Positions 13,001 to 23,408 of a DNA stretch of 64,000 nucleotides are shown here, one piece after another; the stretch's first letter is position 1; each line of letters starts with the position of its first letter. The stretch is from NCBI GenBank assembly GCA_905331475.1, contig CAJNYU010000004.1, positions 124,001 to 188,000 on the forward strand, in the 5' to 3' direction. Under the pieces are notes generated by a model. That model ran no database searches and was not told the DNA's origin. It saw only the letters and a list, made by a program, of their open reading frames with translations. Source of the stretch: Rotaria socialis. Its lineage: Eukaryota; Rotifera; Eurotatoria; Philodinida; Philodinidae. The translations under genes and the position numbers were made by a program.

Positions 13001-16000
13001 GGCTCGACTTGACTGGAGTTTTCTTGGACGACCATTAGAAAAATTCGGTAAGAGCTATTAAGTATATATTAACATGCGACTATCCATATAATCGTAGAAA
13101 AAAAAATATGATTGTAGTTTTGCTAGATGTACGAATAAATCAGGAGAACTAGATAACTATAAATCGCCTCAAGATTTTAGAATCAAAACATTTCTCTTGT
13201 CTATTCTACTCTGTTTTAGATCTTGGTTTTGCTGCTTATGTTTCGTATTTGCATATGGAAGTGACATATACAAATCCTGTAATGCTTGGTTAGTTTATTA
13301 AAATAAACACAGAATTGTATTTTACTATTTATTGTTCTATTTTTCTCAGCCTTTTGTTATTCGATTTATGATGATATGATACAAAAACGGCCGAAACATT
13401 GTTACGAAGATGAATGTTGTATTGCTCCAGCCGAACTTGATGATGACGATGAAATCGAAGCGCTGAGGCGCTATCACCCACAAAAGAATAGATCACAATT
13501 AACACAAAATCGGCCACCAGTTACCTACAGAGGGTTGGGACAGAAGGCAGATTCAATACAAGATAATATTGATTCGAATGGAGATGAACAAGCACCTAAA
13601 CGACTATCAAAAAAAGAAACAAAATCACAAAGTTCATCCGCAGTAAGCAAAGCAAAAAATGGAATGGCAGTTTCATGATTCGATTTAATTTTTATCTCTT
13701 AGGTATCTTCGAAAGAAAATCAAAAAGAATTTCTTAAAAAACTCAATAAGAAGTCAAGTATTGACAATGTAGAACAGCATAGTCATACTTCGAGTGTTAC
13801 TCAATCAAATTCTCAACATCTATCACGATTAATGGCCATTCCTCCAGTACCAGTTCGTGAGAATCTCATGATTAAACAAGAAAATGAGAGTGAAAACGAT
13901 ATTGATGATGATGAGGATGAGGATGAAAGAACATCAAAATCGAAATACAAAACGAAAGAAAACAAACAGAAAAAATCAGTAAAATCCGAAATTCGAGAAG
14001 ATGAAGATACTGATCGATCTAAACAAACAAAAACAAAAAAATCATCACAAAAAATAAAGACGGAAGACGACGACGACAACGACGATGATGCATATGCTGG
14101 CACACCAAAAAAGCAACAAATTAGCAAAAAGAAAATTTCCAATAAATCGAAGAAAAACATTTCTAAATTAAGTAGTTCGAAAGAAGATGAAGATAGTGGA
14201 CCTAGCGATACAAATCTGAATACAATCAAAAAGTTGGTTCCAACTAAACAATTTACAGTACACAATCCAATGGTAAAAGATGATTCATCATCCGATAACA
14301 CTCTTGATAGTAATACACGCTCATCTGAGCGTCCGCCAAATACAACTTCAACATCATGTGATACTACCGCCAGTCGAAGTGCACCAAAAATATCTAATAC
14401 TACTCAAACTCCTACAACTAAGAAACGTCCATTGAAATTTGATCCGTGCCCAGTTTTAACAGAAGATGTTGCTGTTCAAACAACTACGATCTATTCTCCA
14501 CCGTCGTACAATTTAGCAGCAGGATCATTTGATTCGATTCTTTTACGAACGATTTCATATCGTGAAGCTCAACAGCGTACACCACCACTTACGCTACATC
14601 GACCACATTTATCTACTGTGGAACGTCATCATCAGAGTACACATGATGATTATGATAGTCATTATTCTGAAATAGCCAATGATACTGTTCGATCAACTGC
14701 TAGTAATCGTTCTTATTCGAAAATTGAATTATCTACTAATTCAACTCAGCAACAAAAACAAACTGAAGAAGATACGGATGTCGAAACAGACGAAGAAGAA
14801 GAAGAGGAGGAGGAGGAGGAGGAGGAGGAGGAAGAAGAAGAAGAAGAGCAGCAATCTACTCTTTTAAAATTAAAGCCAAGACCGTCACCTCAAAAATCAG
14901 CAGCTCCTTCAACAACAGATACTTCATTGAAATCAGAAAAAGATGAAGACGCTGAAATAGCTAGACGAAAAAAACGTTTACGTTTTCGTTGGCATTTTCT
15001 CTATACAATTATTAGAAATTACCATTTATTTGATTTAAGAAAAGAAATACAAGGTCGGCTTGCTTATTTACATTCACAAAATAGCACTATTATTGATGAT
15101 CAACAACCCGTAACTACTACTGCAGGTGAAGAACCAGAAACAGTCAGATCTATACCAGAATCTGCGGCGACAGTACGAGCAATTGCAGGGTAAGTTCATT
15201 CAATTGTGTTCACAAATAAATCTATTTATTAGATAGAAAAGTTTCGATTTAATTATGAAATTACTATTCACATAATTTTGAATAAAGAAATATTGAATCG
15301 AATGTTTTTCAACAGAAAATCGATATTTTAATTTCGACTATTTTTTATCTTTAAGCGTCGAACCGTTGACATCAGATATACCCACACCGATGGAACGGCG
15401 ATCTACACCAGCTCAACGTGGCCTATCTCTACCTCCGTCTGTATCCAGTGACTATCCACAAAGCCCAGCTGAAAGATACATTGCAAATCGTGCACGAATG
15501 CTATACGATGTAAATGCTGAACAGTTGAGTGCACCTCGCGGCACATCTCAATCACCCACCATAATCTCAGCCTATAATCAACAACAACAACAACAACAAC
15601 AACAGCAACGTTATCAAATGGCTACTACTTTAAGTGATCAAAGTCTTGGCTTTCATACTTCGCCTCATGTTATTGTTCAGCCACCGTCGGAAAGTACTAT
15701 GAAATCAAGCGAGAAAACAGTAAATAGTTATCCTATACGACCAAGACAGGAGCGCGGTCATCTCACACCATCACTATTTCAACCTGTATCTACTTCAAAT
15801 CAATCGACAGCTGATTATCCACTTGCAGCTTCTTCAATTACAGCTTCTCCGACATTCTGTACACAAATGAGTCATGATCAACAAATGCACGCATGGCGTC
15901 AAGGTCAAGTCGAAAAAATCCAAAGACGACGACGACATTGTTACATTTATGGTACACCATCACAACAACCTATAATAGATAGAGCTTCGACTGCTGCTAT

Positions 16001-16355
16001 TCTTACACCACAAATTTTGTCTACTACAGCAAGACAACAACAAGCTCCACCAACAGCGGGAGGCGGGGGAACTTCACGAAAGCCAACTCAGTCACCATTT
16101 CGATTTCCAGTTATACCAGATGATGTTCGTACTGCACCATCGTCCACTATCAGTGATATACAAGTAGAAACTAGTCATCGAAAGACAAAACGAAATCGTC
16201 GACAGAAAAAAGTTCCTATTCCACCTAAACGTATGGATCGTCTCGATGAAGATATGCGAGAAACATCTCATACACACAAATCATCAAAAGTAACATCAGC
16301 ATTAATTCATCGAGGCGATGACCAGAGTAGTACGTCTGATGTTACAGAGGTTTAA
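7031..16355 (+). CDS. Signal peptide-C-type lectin-EGF-TM fused to STRA6-like receptor, gene 2
   Basis: Seventeen exons: 7031-7193, 7677-7910, 8449-8961, 9032-9148, 9554-9668, 9856-9939, 9993-10103, 10347-10681, 10738-10921, 10980-11157, 11827-12337, 12404-12877, 12931-13047, 13220-13288, 13350-13642, 13703-15189, 15356-16355; 1994 aa in one frame. Order: signal peptide (MLVKIFSLTCLFLISIF); C-type lectin-like start (CPKGWKRLGGSCYYL) with its C-terminal half (ICSLSDVEPDHEYPILCEY) after a long acidic insert; a six-Cys EGF-like domain (9032-9148); a helix (9570-9650); a short Cys/Lys-rich cytosolic stretch; a second extra helix (10400-10460); then the STRA6 core (CDGRPGLLAP, YYPVLASLQLR, HYSGFLVGYMAWGF, DLGFAAYVSYLHME). 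The tail of about 926 aa carries 19 consecutive Glu (14792-14848), a poly-Gln run (about 15579-15607) and RFRWHFLYTIIRNYHL, matching the STRA6 juxtamembrane segment. The exon joins of the core match gene 1. The family gives retinoid uptake; the lectin/EGF ectodomain is unexpected. Confidence 0.88.
9149..9553 (+). other. Intron with GC-richer repeat-like insert and G-run
   Basis: This 405-bp intron of STRA6 gene 2 is longer and less AT-rich than its neighbours. Between about 9230 and 9450 it contains a run of CG-bearing sequence ending in GGCGGC and a run of about ten G near 9428-9437. No reading frame is kept. It looks like an old repeat insertion; the family is unknown. Confidence 0.35.
11215..11421. 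mobile_element. MITE-like element in an intron of STRA6 gene 2
   Basis: A segment of about 207 bp has imperfect terminal inverted repeats: it begins TAGGGGTGGCACTTTAACT and the reverse complement of its end reads TAGGGATGGTACTTTAGCT (3 mismatches in 19). Sub-terminal TTTAAA-rich repeats occur on both sides of the interior. It sits in the 669-bp intron 11158-11826; the equivalent intron of gene 1 (1682-1823) is only 142 bp and lacks it. There is no coding capacity. The target-site duplication is not clear. Confidence 0.55.
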
Positions 16356-17382
16356 CGCTTTTTTGTTTTGTTACACTACATGAACTTGTTATTCATACAG
16401 ATGCTGTTTTATTACCATTTTCAGGGTTTTTGCACATAAATTTAATATAAAAAGTATGGGAATAATGAGGCATGATTTTGAATACGTTGATTGCAGAAAA
16501 TTTTGATTTGGTGACATAATAAGAAATATTACTAGAAATTCTAGACATTCTAAATTGTTGCCGATTCGAAATGGATGGGATCAAATTTTTTCAATCCCAG
16601 TAATTTTAATATTTCAATTGTCTGTCCTTGTTTAGGATCAAATTTCTTCGTCGCACATTTAAGATGCTCCGTTAATACTCGTATTTTCATTTCTTTATTA
16701 CAAACTATGATTTAGGTCTGTTGCACTGTACTATGAACTGTGAGAGTCTCACTTTCTTCCGCTTGACGGAGCTGATTTTTCACATCGCTTCTGCTGATAG
16801 AGACTTGCATTCTTCAGTGAGTGAATGACCTACGCATATTTTGAAATGATTAGTTTTCAATGTCATTTCTTTATTCTACCAGAAAGTCATATATTTGTTT
16901 TCAAGGCAGGTAAGCATCGGACAAACAACCAAGTGATTCGCAGAAAAAAGTCAATAATACAAAAGCATGGCAAATACGATGAGTCTTAAAATCAGCATCA
17001 AATTACTTGATAAAAGAAAGCAGCGAGCAAAAAACGCATAAAAAAATAGTGAAATTACGATCAAAGTAAAAAAACGTTCGCCATGTAAAATAGAACAGAA
17101 AACACGCAAAGCGAAATTCAAGCGTCCCAACTACAGTTAGCTGGATTGTAGAATTAGAAAAATTGCCTAAAGAAAATTCTGAATAAAAAATTATCCAATT
17201 TGATTCTCACTATCAAAAATCTATCTGCATCGCAAAATTCACTATTATTATAAAATATTGTTTTCACGCTGTAAACTAACCGTATCTCTTAGCGCGAAGA
17301 ATATTTTTGCTTCTTTCAGGATTAGAAAAAAGTTTGTTTCGAGTCAATTGACGTGACTGCAAAGCAAGTTACTTCTTTTCTC
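16356..17382. other. Intergenic region, no feature recognised
   Basis: About 1 kb between the convergent STRA6 gene 2 and the adhesion GPCR gene. AT-rich, with no open frame, repeat or RNA gene that I can support. Confidence 0.5.
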
Positions 17383-20300
17383 TTATTTTTTAATTTTATT
17401 CAAAAATAATTGACGATTTTTTCTATTCAAGTTTTGATTCAAATAAAAAAATATGTTTATAGCCAACACCCATACACCTTCAAGTCCATTGAAAAAGCCA
17501 AAAATCGATTGTAGAATCGTGGATGATGATTGAGATTTTTCGTTGATCATAAAATCTAAAAATGGTCCAAATATCCAAGTAATACCCAATGACATGCATA
17601 ATGTAATCCATATCATTATTGAAATAGTCATGCGCTTTTGAGTTTTCTTTAACGTTTCGCGTTTCATCAAAAACTGCAATATACGAATAGTTATTCCAAC
17701 AATAATTAATACATTTAAACCAATAAAAATCAGTATTGGTATCGAAACAAATCGGAAAATAAATGGCTTATGAAACCAACATACACCATCATATTGGTTA
17801 AATAAATTTGTCCACTGATGTTTCGCCACAACAATGATGACTGTGGGTATAAGAGCAAAAGCGATCGCAAGCAAAAAACTTCCATAAAACCATCCATTCG
17901 ATATTGTTTTAAATTCAACGGAGATAAAATGAAAAAATATTGTTAAAAAATAGTCGATACCAAGTAAAGTTTTACTTGCAAATGTTAATATGAGAAAAAA
18001 ATAAGTTGCAATAGCTAGATTTTCTGATAATGTGGAGCATCTATCTTCGACTATTGGTTTTGTACTTGATGATTGGTAACTATGAATAATAATAGTAGTT
18101 AATAATGTAAACAAAACTATTGAATTCGATAACGTAAATATATTTGCGATGGATATATGACGAAATGATTCTGCTTGTCGATTTATTGAAAGAATTATTG
18201 ATATAGAAAAACATACTATTGAAACTATAGCTATAACAATAGCTGGTATGGAAGTATGAGACGTTGTCTGATGTGGAATGAATATTAATGCGAACGATGT
18301 TGCATGATTGCAAAAGCAAGAATGCCGATTTGAGTTGTAATCTGCAGAATGAGTACAACCGCTGTCATTCCATTTATGATGTTGCCAAAATACGCAGGAA
18401 TACTTTCCGGATCGTTTTGTAGGAATAGATAACGTACCAATGAATGATATATTGATTGAACGTGGAACGTTGCTGGGCAAATGTATACCAACAATGGGCG
18501 AAACGATAATTATATTTTGATCCTTTTGTGCATAGAGAAAAAATGACGATGGAAGATCATAAAATATATAAATATGTGTTTCGGATAAGTTTTGAATTGA
18601 TACCAGATCAACAGAGATGCTTGTTTCTACGATTCGAGAATAGGAATTGACCGGACGGTTTTTTGGCACACTTAGAATGCCAACGGAATTGAAACTAATA
18701 TTTTGTAAGGTATCAATTGATTGAAGAAAATTTTCAATAAAACGAACAATGTTTTGAAAATTATTTTGTATAGTTTCAGTAACGGTTTGAACGGATATTT
18801 CACTTAAATGCGTATTGGAATAGTCGATTAGTTTAGCAAAATGATTGATGGCTGTTTGATCATCGGATTCATTGAGTGTTAATAACTGAAAGTAGAAAAA
18901 AACGTATTTCAAATGTCTAAAATTGAAAATATGATAAACATACTTTGTCATATATTTTCTCTGATATTGTTCCCAAGTCGGATATGTTCGATAGAAAATT
19001 CTAGAAAGACAAATTTCTAATGTTTGATAATTTAATCTTTTGCAAAGAAACGAAATCTTTGTATCTTAAGTTTTGAAAATTCATTCGTCGTCAAGTTATC
19101 ACAAAATTAAGTAACCTACTATGAATATACAAGAGTTCTCGCGTCGTGTCGCAAGTCGACCTAACCAGCGTTCGGAGTATAAAAAAAATGGGTCCGTATT
19201 TTAAGCGGATCTCTAACGAACTTTGAAGAGTCTCGTGGAAGTCCTGCAACGAACAAGCAAGCCCAAGGTTCCTGTTTCGGAATGATTATTAAAATTTTAA
19301 GTTTTCTCAAAATTTATTTTCATGACAATATCGGTTAGAAAACTCGCAGGGAATATTTAATTTCGAACATACCGCATGAAAATGGTTTTGATTCTTAATG
19401 GAACATAAGCGTGGTTCACTACTTTCAAAATCGAATGATGATTGATTGTTACACTTTTGAGTATAAGTCAAATTATCTCCTGCGTGGCACATCCAATGTG
19501 AGAAATCGTTACCGGGCACAATGGATACAACATATTCTTGTAGATAATAGCGTTCACACGAACAATCCCAAAGAAGCGAATCACCATTAGCGTCATTCAT
19601 TCTTCGGATAGTTTCCATTAGGAGTTTTGTTGAATTTGAATTGATTTCCGTACATCGATTGTACATTTCAAAGATATTATCATAAACTGCAATTTTAGTT
19701 CCCATATTCTTGAGAAGAATTTGTTCAGTAATGTTAGACTGATAATGTGAAAGATCAACTTCATCGACATTCGTAAAATGAGTGATTGGATTATTTGAAA
19801 AATTAACTAATTTTTTTATTTGTATTAACCATAATTCAAATGTTGTTAAACGATTTGAAGAAGCATCGAAATTTTCAATATTCCCAATGTTACTGAACAT
19901 AGAATACGGTATAGAAGTTAAATTATTGTTTGATAAATTAATCGATTTAAGTGAAGGTAATTGAGAAATCCATTGAATAGGAACTTCACTAATAAAATTA
20001 TTGCTCAAATCAAGACTTTCTAATTCAGATGAACACAATGGAGTAAAATTGAATGACGCAACACGAATTTGATTGTTAGATAAATTCAAATGCTAAATAT
20101 AACGAAAAAGATAAAATACCTTTTTTTTTTCTTTGACTAATTTTTACTTTGAGTCCTTTCAAACGGCAAATATTTGCTGGAATCAATTCTAATGGTCCTC
20201 GAATACCCGTACCAATAACTTGTAAATTTATAATACGATCCAAAATCGAATCTCCAAGGCCATCAAAATCAAATTCGTCCATTCTTGAATTTTCACTACA

Positions 20301-20943
20301 GGAAAATACTATGCTTTCATCACTTACAATTCTATCACATGAAATACTATTTGCTTCTGTTGACGATTGCTCATTGGTTACAACTGAAATTAGATAAATA
20401 TTAACTTTACTATGTCCTTTTGAGATATTTGACTTCTATTCGAAGAAGAATAGCATTGCAATTTTCAAAGAAAAAATAATGGCATGACTCGCATGGATTT
20501 TTCGTTGTAATACAATTTTCAGAAGCCAAGCTTATTTATCATTCGTAAAAAAATTGAGATTTATTTTCTCATGGAAAACGATGCGTAGGCTGAGAAGACA
20601 AAAATCTCGATAATACAGGTTAACAGTTATCGCAATAAATTCGATTTCAAACGAACAAAAACGATCATATTAAACTGTAGATTTACCCATCAAGATTGCA
20701 AATTTCGATCTACCCTTACGATCTACTGATCAATTGAAAAATATTTATCTGATGACTTCTACTATGTTAACAAATAGCTTATAGGAAGTTATTGGATTCT
20801 TCCAAATATTGACTTTAACTATTTTTATATAGTGACATGCACTCAAATGTTCAATAGTAACAAGCGAAAATAAAACAACACTCAATCTTACCAATGAGGC
20901 AACATATAATAAAAATCGACAATTGGCAAATATGCAGCATCAT
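17383..20943 (-). CDS. Leucine-rich-repeat adhesion GPCR
   Basis: Five exons on the minus strand: 20943-20892, 20383-20148, 20092-19373, 19000-18944, 18885-17383; 855 aa in one frame. Exon 1 is a signal peptide (MMLHICQLSIFIICCLIG). Next come a Cys-bearing LRR cap and several LRRs (LESLDLSNNFISEVP, LKSINLSNNNLTSIP), then a Cys-rich LRR C-cap (WDCSCERYYLQEYV), a short GAIN-like region, and a GPS motif with the Cys/Trp pattern CVFWQHHKWNDSGC and CFCNHATSFALIF. Seven hydrophobic helices of the secretin/adhesion type follow, with WIFGPFLDF near helix 6. At the GPS cleavage site the usual HL-T/S is HA-T. The intron at 19001-19372 is long for this locus and contains a GC-richer patch. The ATG has a CAG acceptor 8 nt upstream and lies 187 nt after the class A GPCR gene on the same strand. 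The ligand is unknown. Confidence 0.88.
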
Positions 20944-21130
20944 GTTAGTTCTGATGATGATAAAATAAATGATTTAAACTATGACTTCTCGTATTTCTAA
21001 ATGACATGAGACCGATTTCCTGTCTCATTCTTTTATATTAAATCTTAAATCAAACTTATTAAGCTAAAAACCAAATAACGTCTCGATAATCACATGTTTC
21101 TCTCATTTTGTTTTTTTTACAGATGTATGT

Positions 21131-22216
21131 TTATTGAAAAACACGACGTAGTTCGTCTCGAAACGCACTTGACGTAGCTAAACAGACAAAAAAAGGAGTT
21201 GAACATGACAGATATTCGAGACAGTCAATAATAACTTCAGCCAATAGTATTGGACTTGATTTTGATGCTCCACGTTTTCGTAGATCTCGAATAATTTTAT
21301 CATGTCGTTCCACAACTTTAAAGATTTTATATGGCGCTGTACTGAGAACGAATACAAATGATATACAGCCGAGTGCAAATGTTAAATGAAGACGACGTTT
21401 TGAACGATTCCTTATAACAGCTCTTGTTCGTATATTTGAATCTTGACTTTGTCCTTGTTTTTTATTTATTAATTTTGTTAATGTACTCCAACATTCAGTG
21501 CGTAAACGTAATACTTCTCGTAGAATTTTTGAATTAAAATACACAATAAGAAAAAATGGTATACATGTAATAAAAACAACATCGATTAATGATTGACCAT
21601 AAGCCATGTACAATGCAAAAGATTTTGCCTCAATTTTAACTGAACATTTCACCGTATAATTCTTATTTGGAGCTGTATAGCCATATGCAGGTGCTAAAAA
21701 TGAGGAATTTTTAAAAACAATGAGAAGGAATGCTATGAGTAATAAATAATAAATGTAATATTTTTTACGCCAATGCGAATAATATCTATGATGAACACAA
21801 CATATGAAACGATCTGTTGTTAAACCTAATTGAATATAAGCTGACATATCCAAAAATGAATAGCGAATAAATTTATACCAGCGACATGTTAATGGTGTTG
21901 AATAAATTCGTTTGGGTGGTTCCAGATAAACTTTTAATAAGACATCAATTATAAATAAATATAATAGAATTAAATCATTAACACATAATAAACGTAGACA
22001 TATTGATGATGTCCGTGTTAAACGTTTTTGAAATTTAGGTCGACAAAACACAAGAAAACAAAGGAAATTGCCAACTGTTGCTAGTGGTAAAATAATTAAT
22101 GGAAATATACTATTCGTTACGCGAATAACGTCTTCCATGTGTTTGTCTGATGAAGATGATGATGAAAGTTTCATTCTTATTCGTGAACTAGTCGTTGGAG
22201 TAATGCCATTGATCAT
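21131..22216 (-). CDS. Rhodopsin-like (class A) GPCR, single exon
   Basis: An intronless 361-aa receptor with seven hydrophobic segments. Helix 1 carries the GN pair (ATVGNFLCFLVFC) and helix 2 a conserved Asp (LLCVNDLILLYLF). Cys before helix 3 (LTCRWYKFIRY) can pair with a Cys in the second extracellular loop (TVKCSVKI). The DRY position reads DRF (TTDRFICCVHHR). Helix 6 has SFVFVLSTAPYKIFK, and the NPxxY position is degenerate (STPFFVCLATS). A short Ser-rich N-terminus has no obvious signal peptide, which is normal for the class. The layout is like invertebrate peptide receptors; the ligand cannot be assigned. The stop codon lies inside an AATAAA signal (21130-21135), implying a very short 3' UTR. 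Confidence 0.85.
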   Translation of the reverse strand: MINGITPTTSSRIRMKLSSSSSSDKHMEDVIRVTNSIFPLIILPLATVGNFLCFLVFCRPKFQKRLTRTSSICLRLLCVNDLILLYLFIIDVLLKVYLEPPKRIYSTPLTCRWYKFIRYSFLDMSAYIQLGLTTDRFICCVHHRYYSHWRKKYYIYYLLLIAFLLIVFKNSSFLAPAYGYTAPNKNYTVKCSVKIEAKSFALYMAYGQSLIDVVFITCIPFFLIVYFNSKILREVLRLRTECWSTLTKLINKKQGQSQDSNIRTRAVIRNRSKRRLHLTFALGCISFVFVLSTAPYKIFKVVERHDKIIRDLRKRGASKSSPILLAEVIIDCLEYLSCSTPFFVCLATSSAFRDELRRVFQ

Positions 22217-23408
22217 TAATGAGAAAAAGAAATCTAATTCTGATTAGATGTTAAACATGTTTTTTTTCCTCTTCTTTCTACTGCTTTCATTTCCTTTATT
22301 TACCCAATAATAAACAAAGATAGTAATATAGTACACCCTACTGTGATTTTGTGATTCACATTCTAATTAACAAATACATTTCCGAATTACAAGAAATAAA
22401 ATGGAAATTTTCTTGTTAATTTTATATAGCTACACATAGCATAGTGTCTAGAATGTTCATTCAAATATGTTTGCTTTCGTAGGCATTTGTGTGTTGTTTT
22501 GTTTCTAAGCCTTTTTTTGCTTTGTTTTTATAACAACTACGATAATATTTGATCGATAGAGAGAGAGAAAAAAACTGAGTGGGAGGTGGATGGACGCATA
22601 AAATAGAAATAGTTCAATATTGATTGATCAAATGTATCACTTTGTATATTAATTTTATTGTACTAATAAAGAAAATAGAAGAACTATAACATTGTTTTAA
22701 TTGTGCTCAACTAAATCATTTCGACAGAGCTAAAAAAAACATGCACCGAAGAAGAAGACACAATATGTTGTGTTAATGACAATCACGTTCATGTACCATT
22801 ACGTCAAATCAACCAGTGATAATAAGTGAAGAAAAAGAAAATCGAGCATTATCATCATCATCATCATCTCATTATTTATGACATATATATATATATATAT
22901 ATTCGTATTCATAAGTGATAAAAATAAATAAGCATCATCATACAGGTCAGTTTAATACGGAGCCATAAACTAAAAAACACTAGAATTCTCATTTTTACGA
23001 CGATTAATATTAATCACATAAACATTTCATGTCAACAGTAATGATCATAAAAAACGGATAACTACTTGCTATGTCTCTTTTAGAAAACAGTAATATATTG
23101 CTAATAAATACGAGGGAAACAAGCCGGGAGAACAGTATAATATCATTTATAAATATGTCCATGTCTTGTATCCTTGATTACTATTCGTTATAATGCTACG
23201 TTTTTGGGGGTTTGTTGTTCACATCAATATTCTCTTTCGTTTCATATCATTCAAAAGCGTATACTGATTCGACCTTCATCTTTCATTGTTCTATTTGTTA
23301 GAATAGATTTGTTGTAAACAATATTTCGTCTGTAATCGTGAATATATATCAATGAATCCTATATTCCATTGTAATTAGAATCAGAAAATTGGATAGACAT
23401 ATAGCACG
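22217..23408. other. Divergent intergenic region
   Basis: About 1.2 kb between the minus-strand class A GPCR and the plus-strand unknown gene, so it should hold both promoters. Simple repeats only: (CAT)n near 22852-22867 and an (AT)n run at about 22883-22901. No promoter element is clear enough to call. Confidence 0.5.

Noticed and set aside
13813..14301. Minus-strand 162-codon frame opposite STRA6 gene 2
   Set aside because: Antisense to Asp/Glu/Ser-rich tail codons; its Ser/Phe/Leu runs are a by-product of the plus-strand low complexity.
19120..19243. Possible extra coding exon of the adhesion GPCR in its longest intron (minus strand, open frame, acceptor TTGCAG)
   Set aside because: Its length breaks the phase needed between the exons ending at 19373 and starting at 19000, and the encoded sequence fits no expected domain. 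The GC-richer patch is more likely a repeat remnant.
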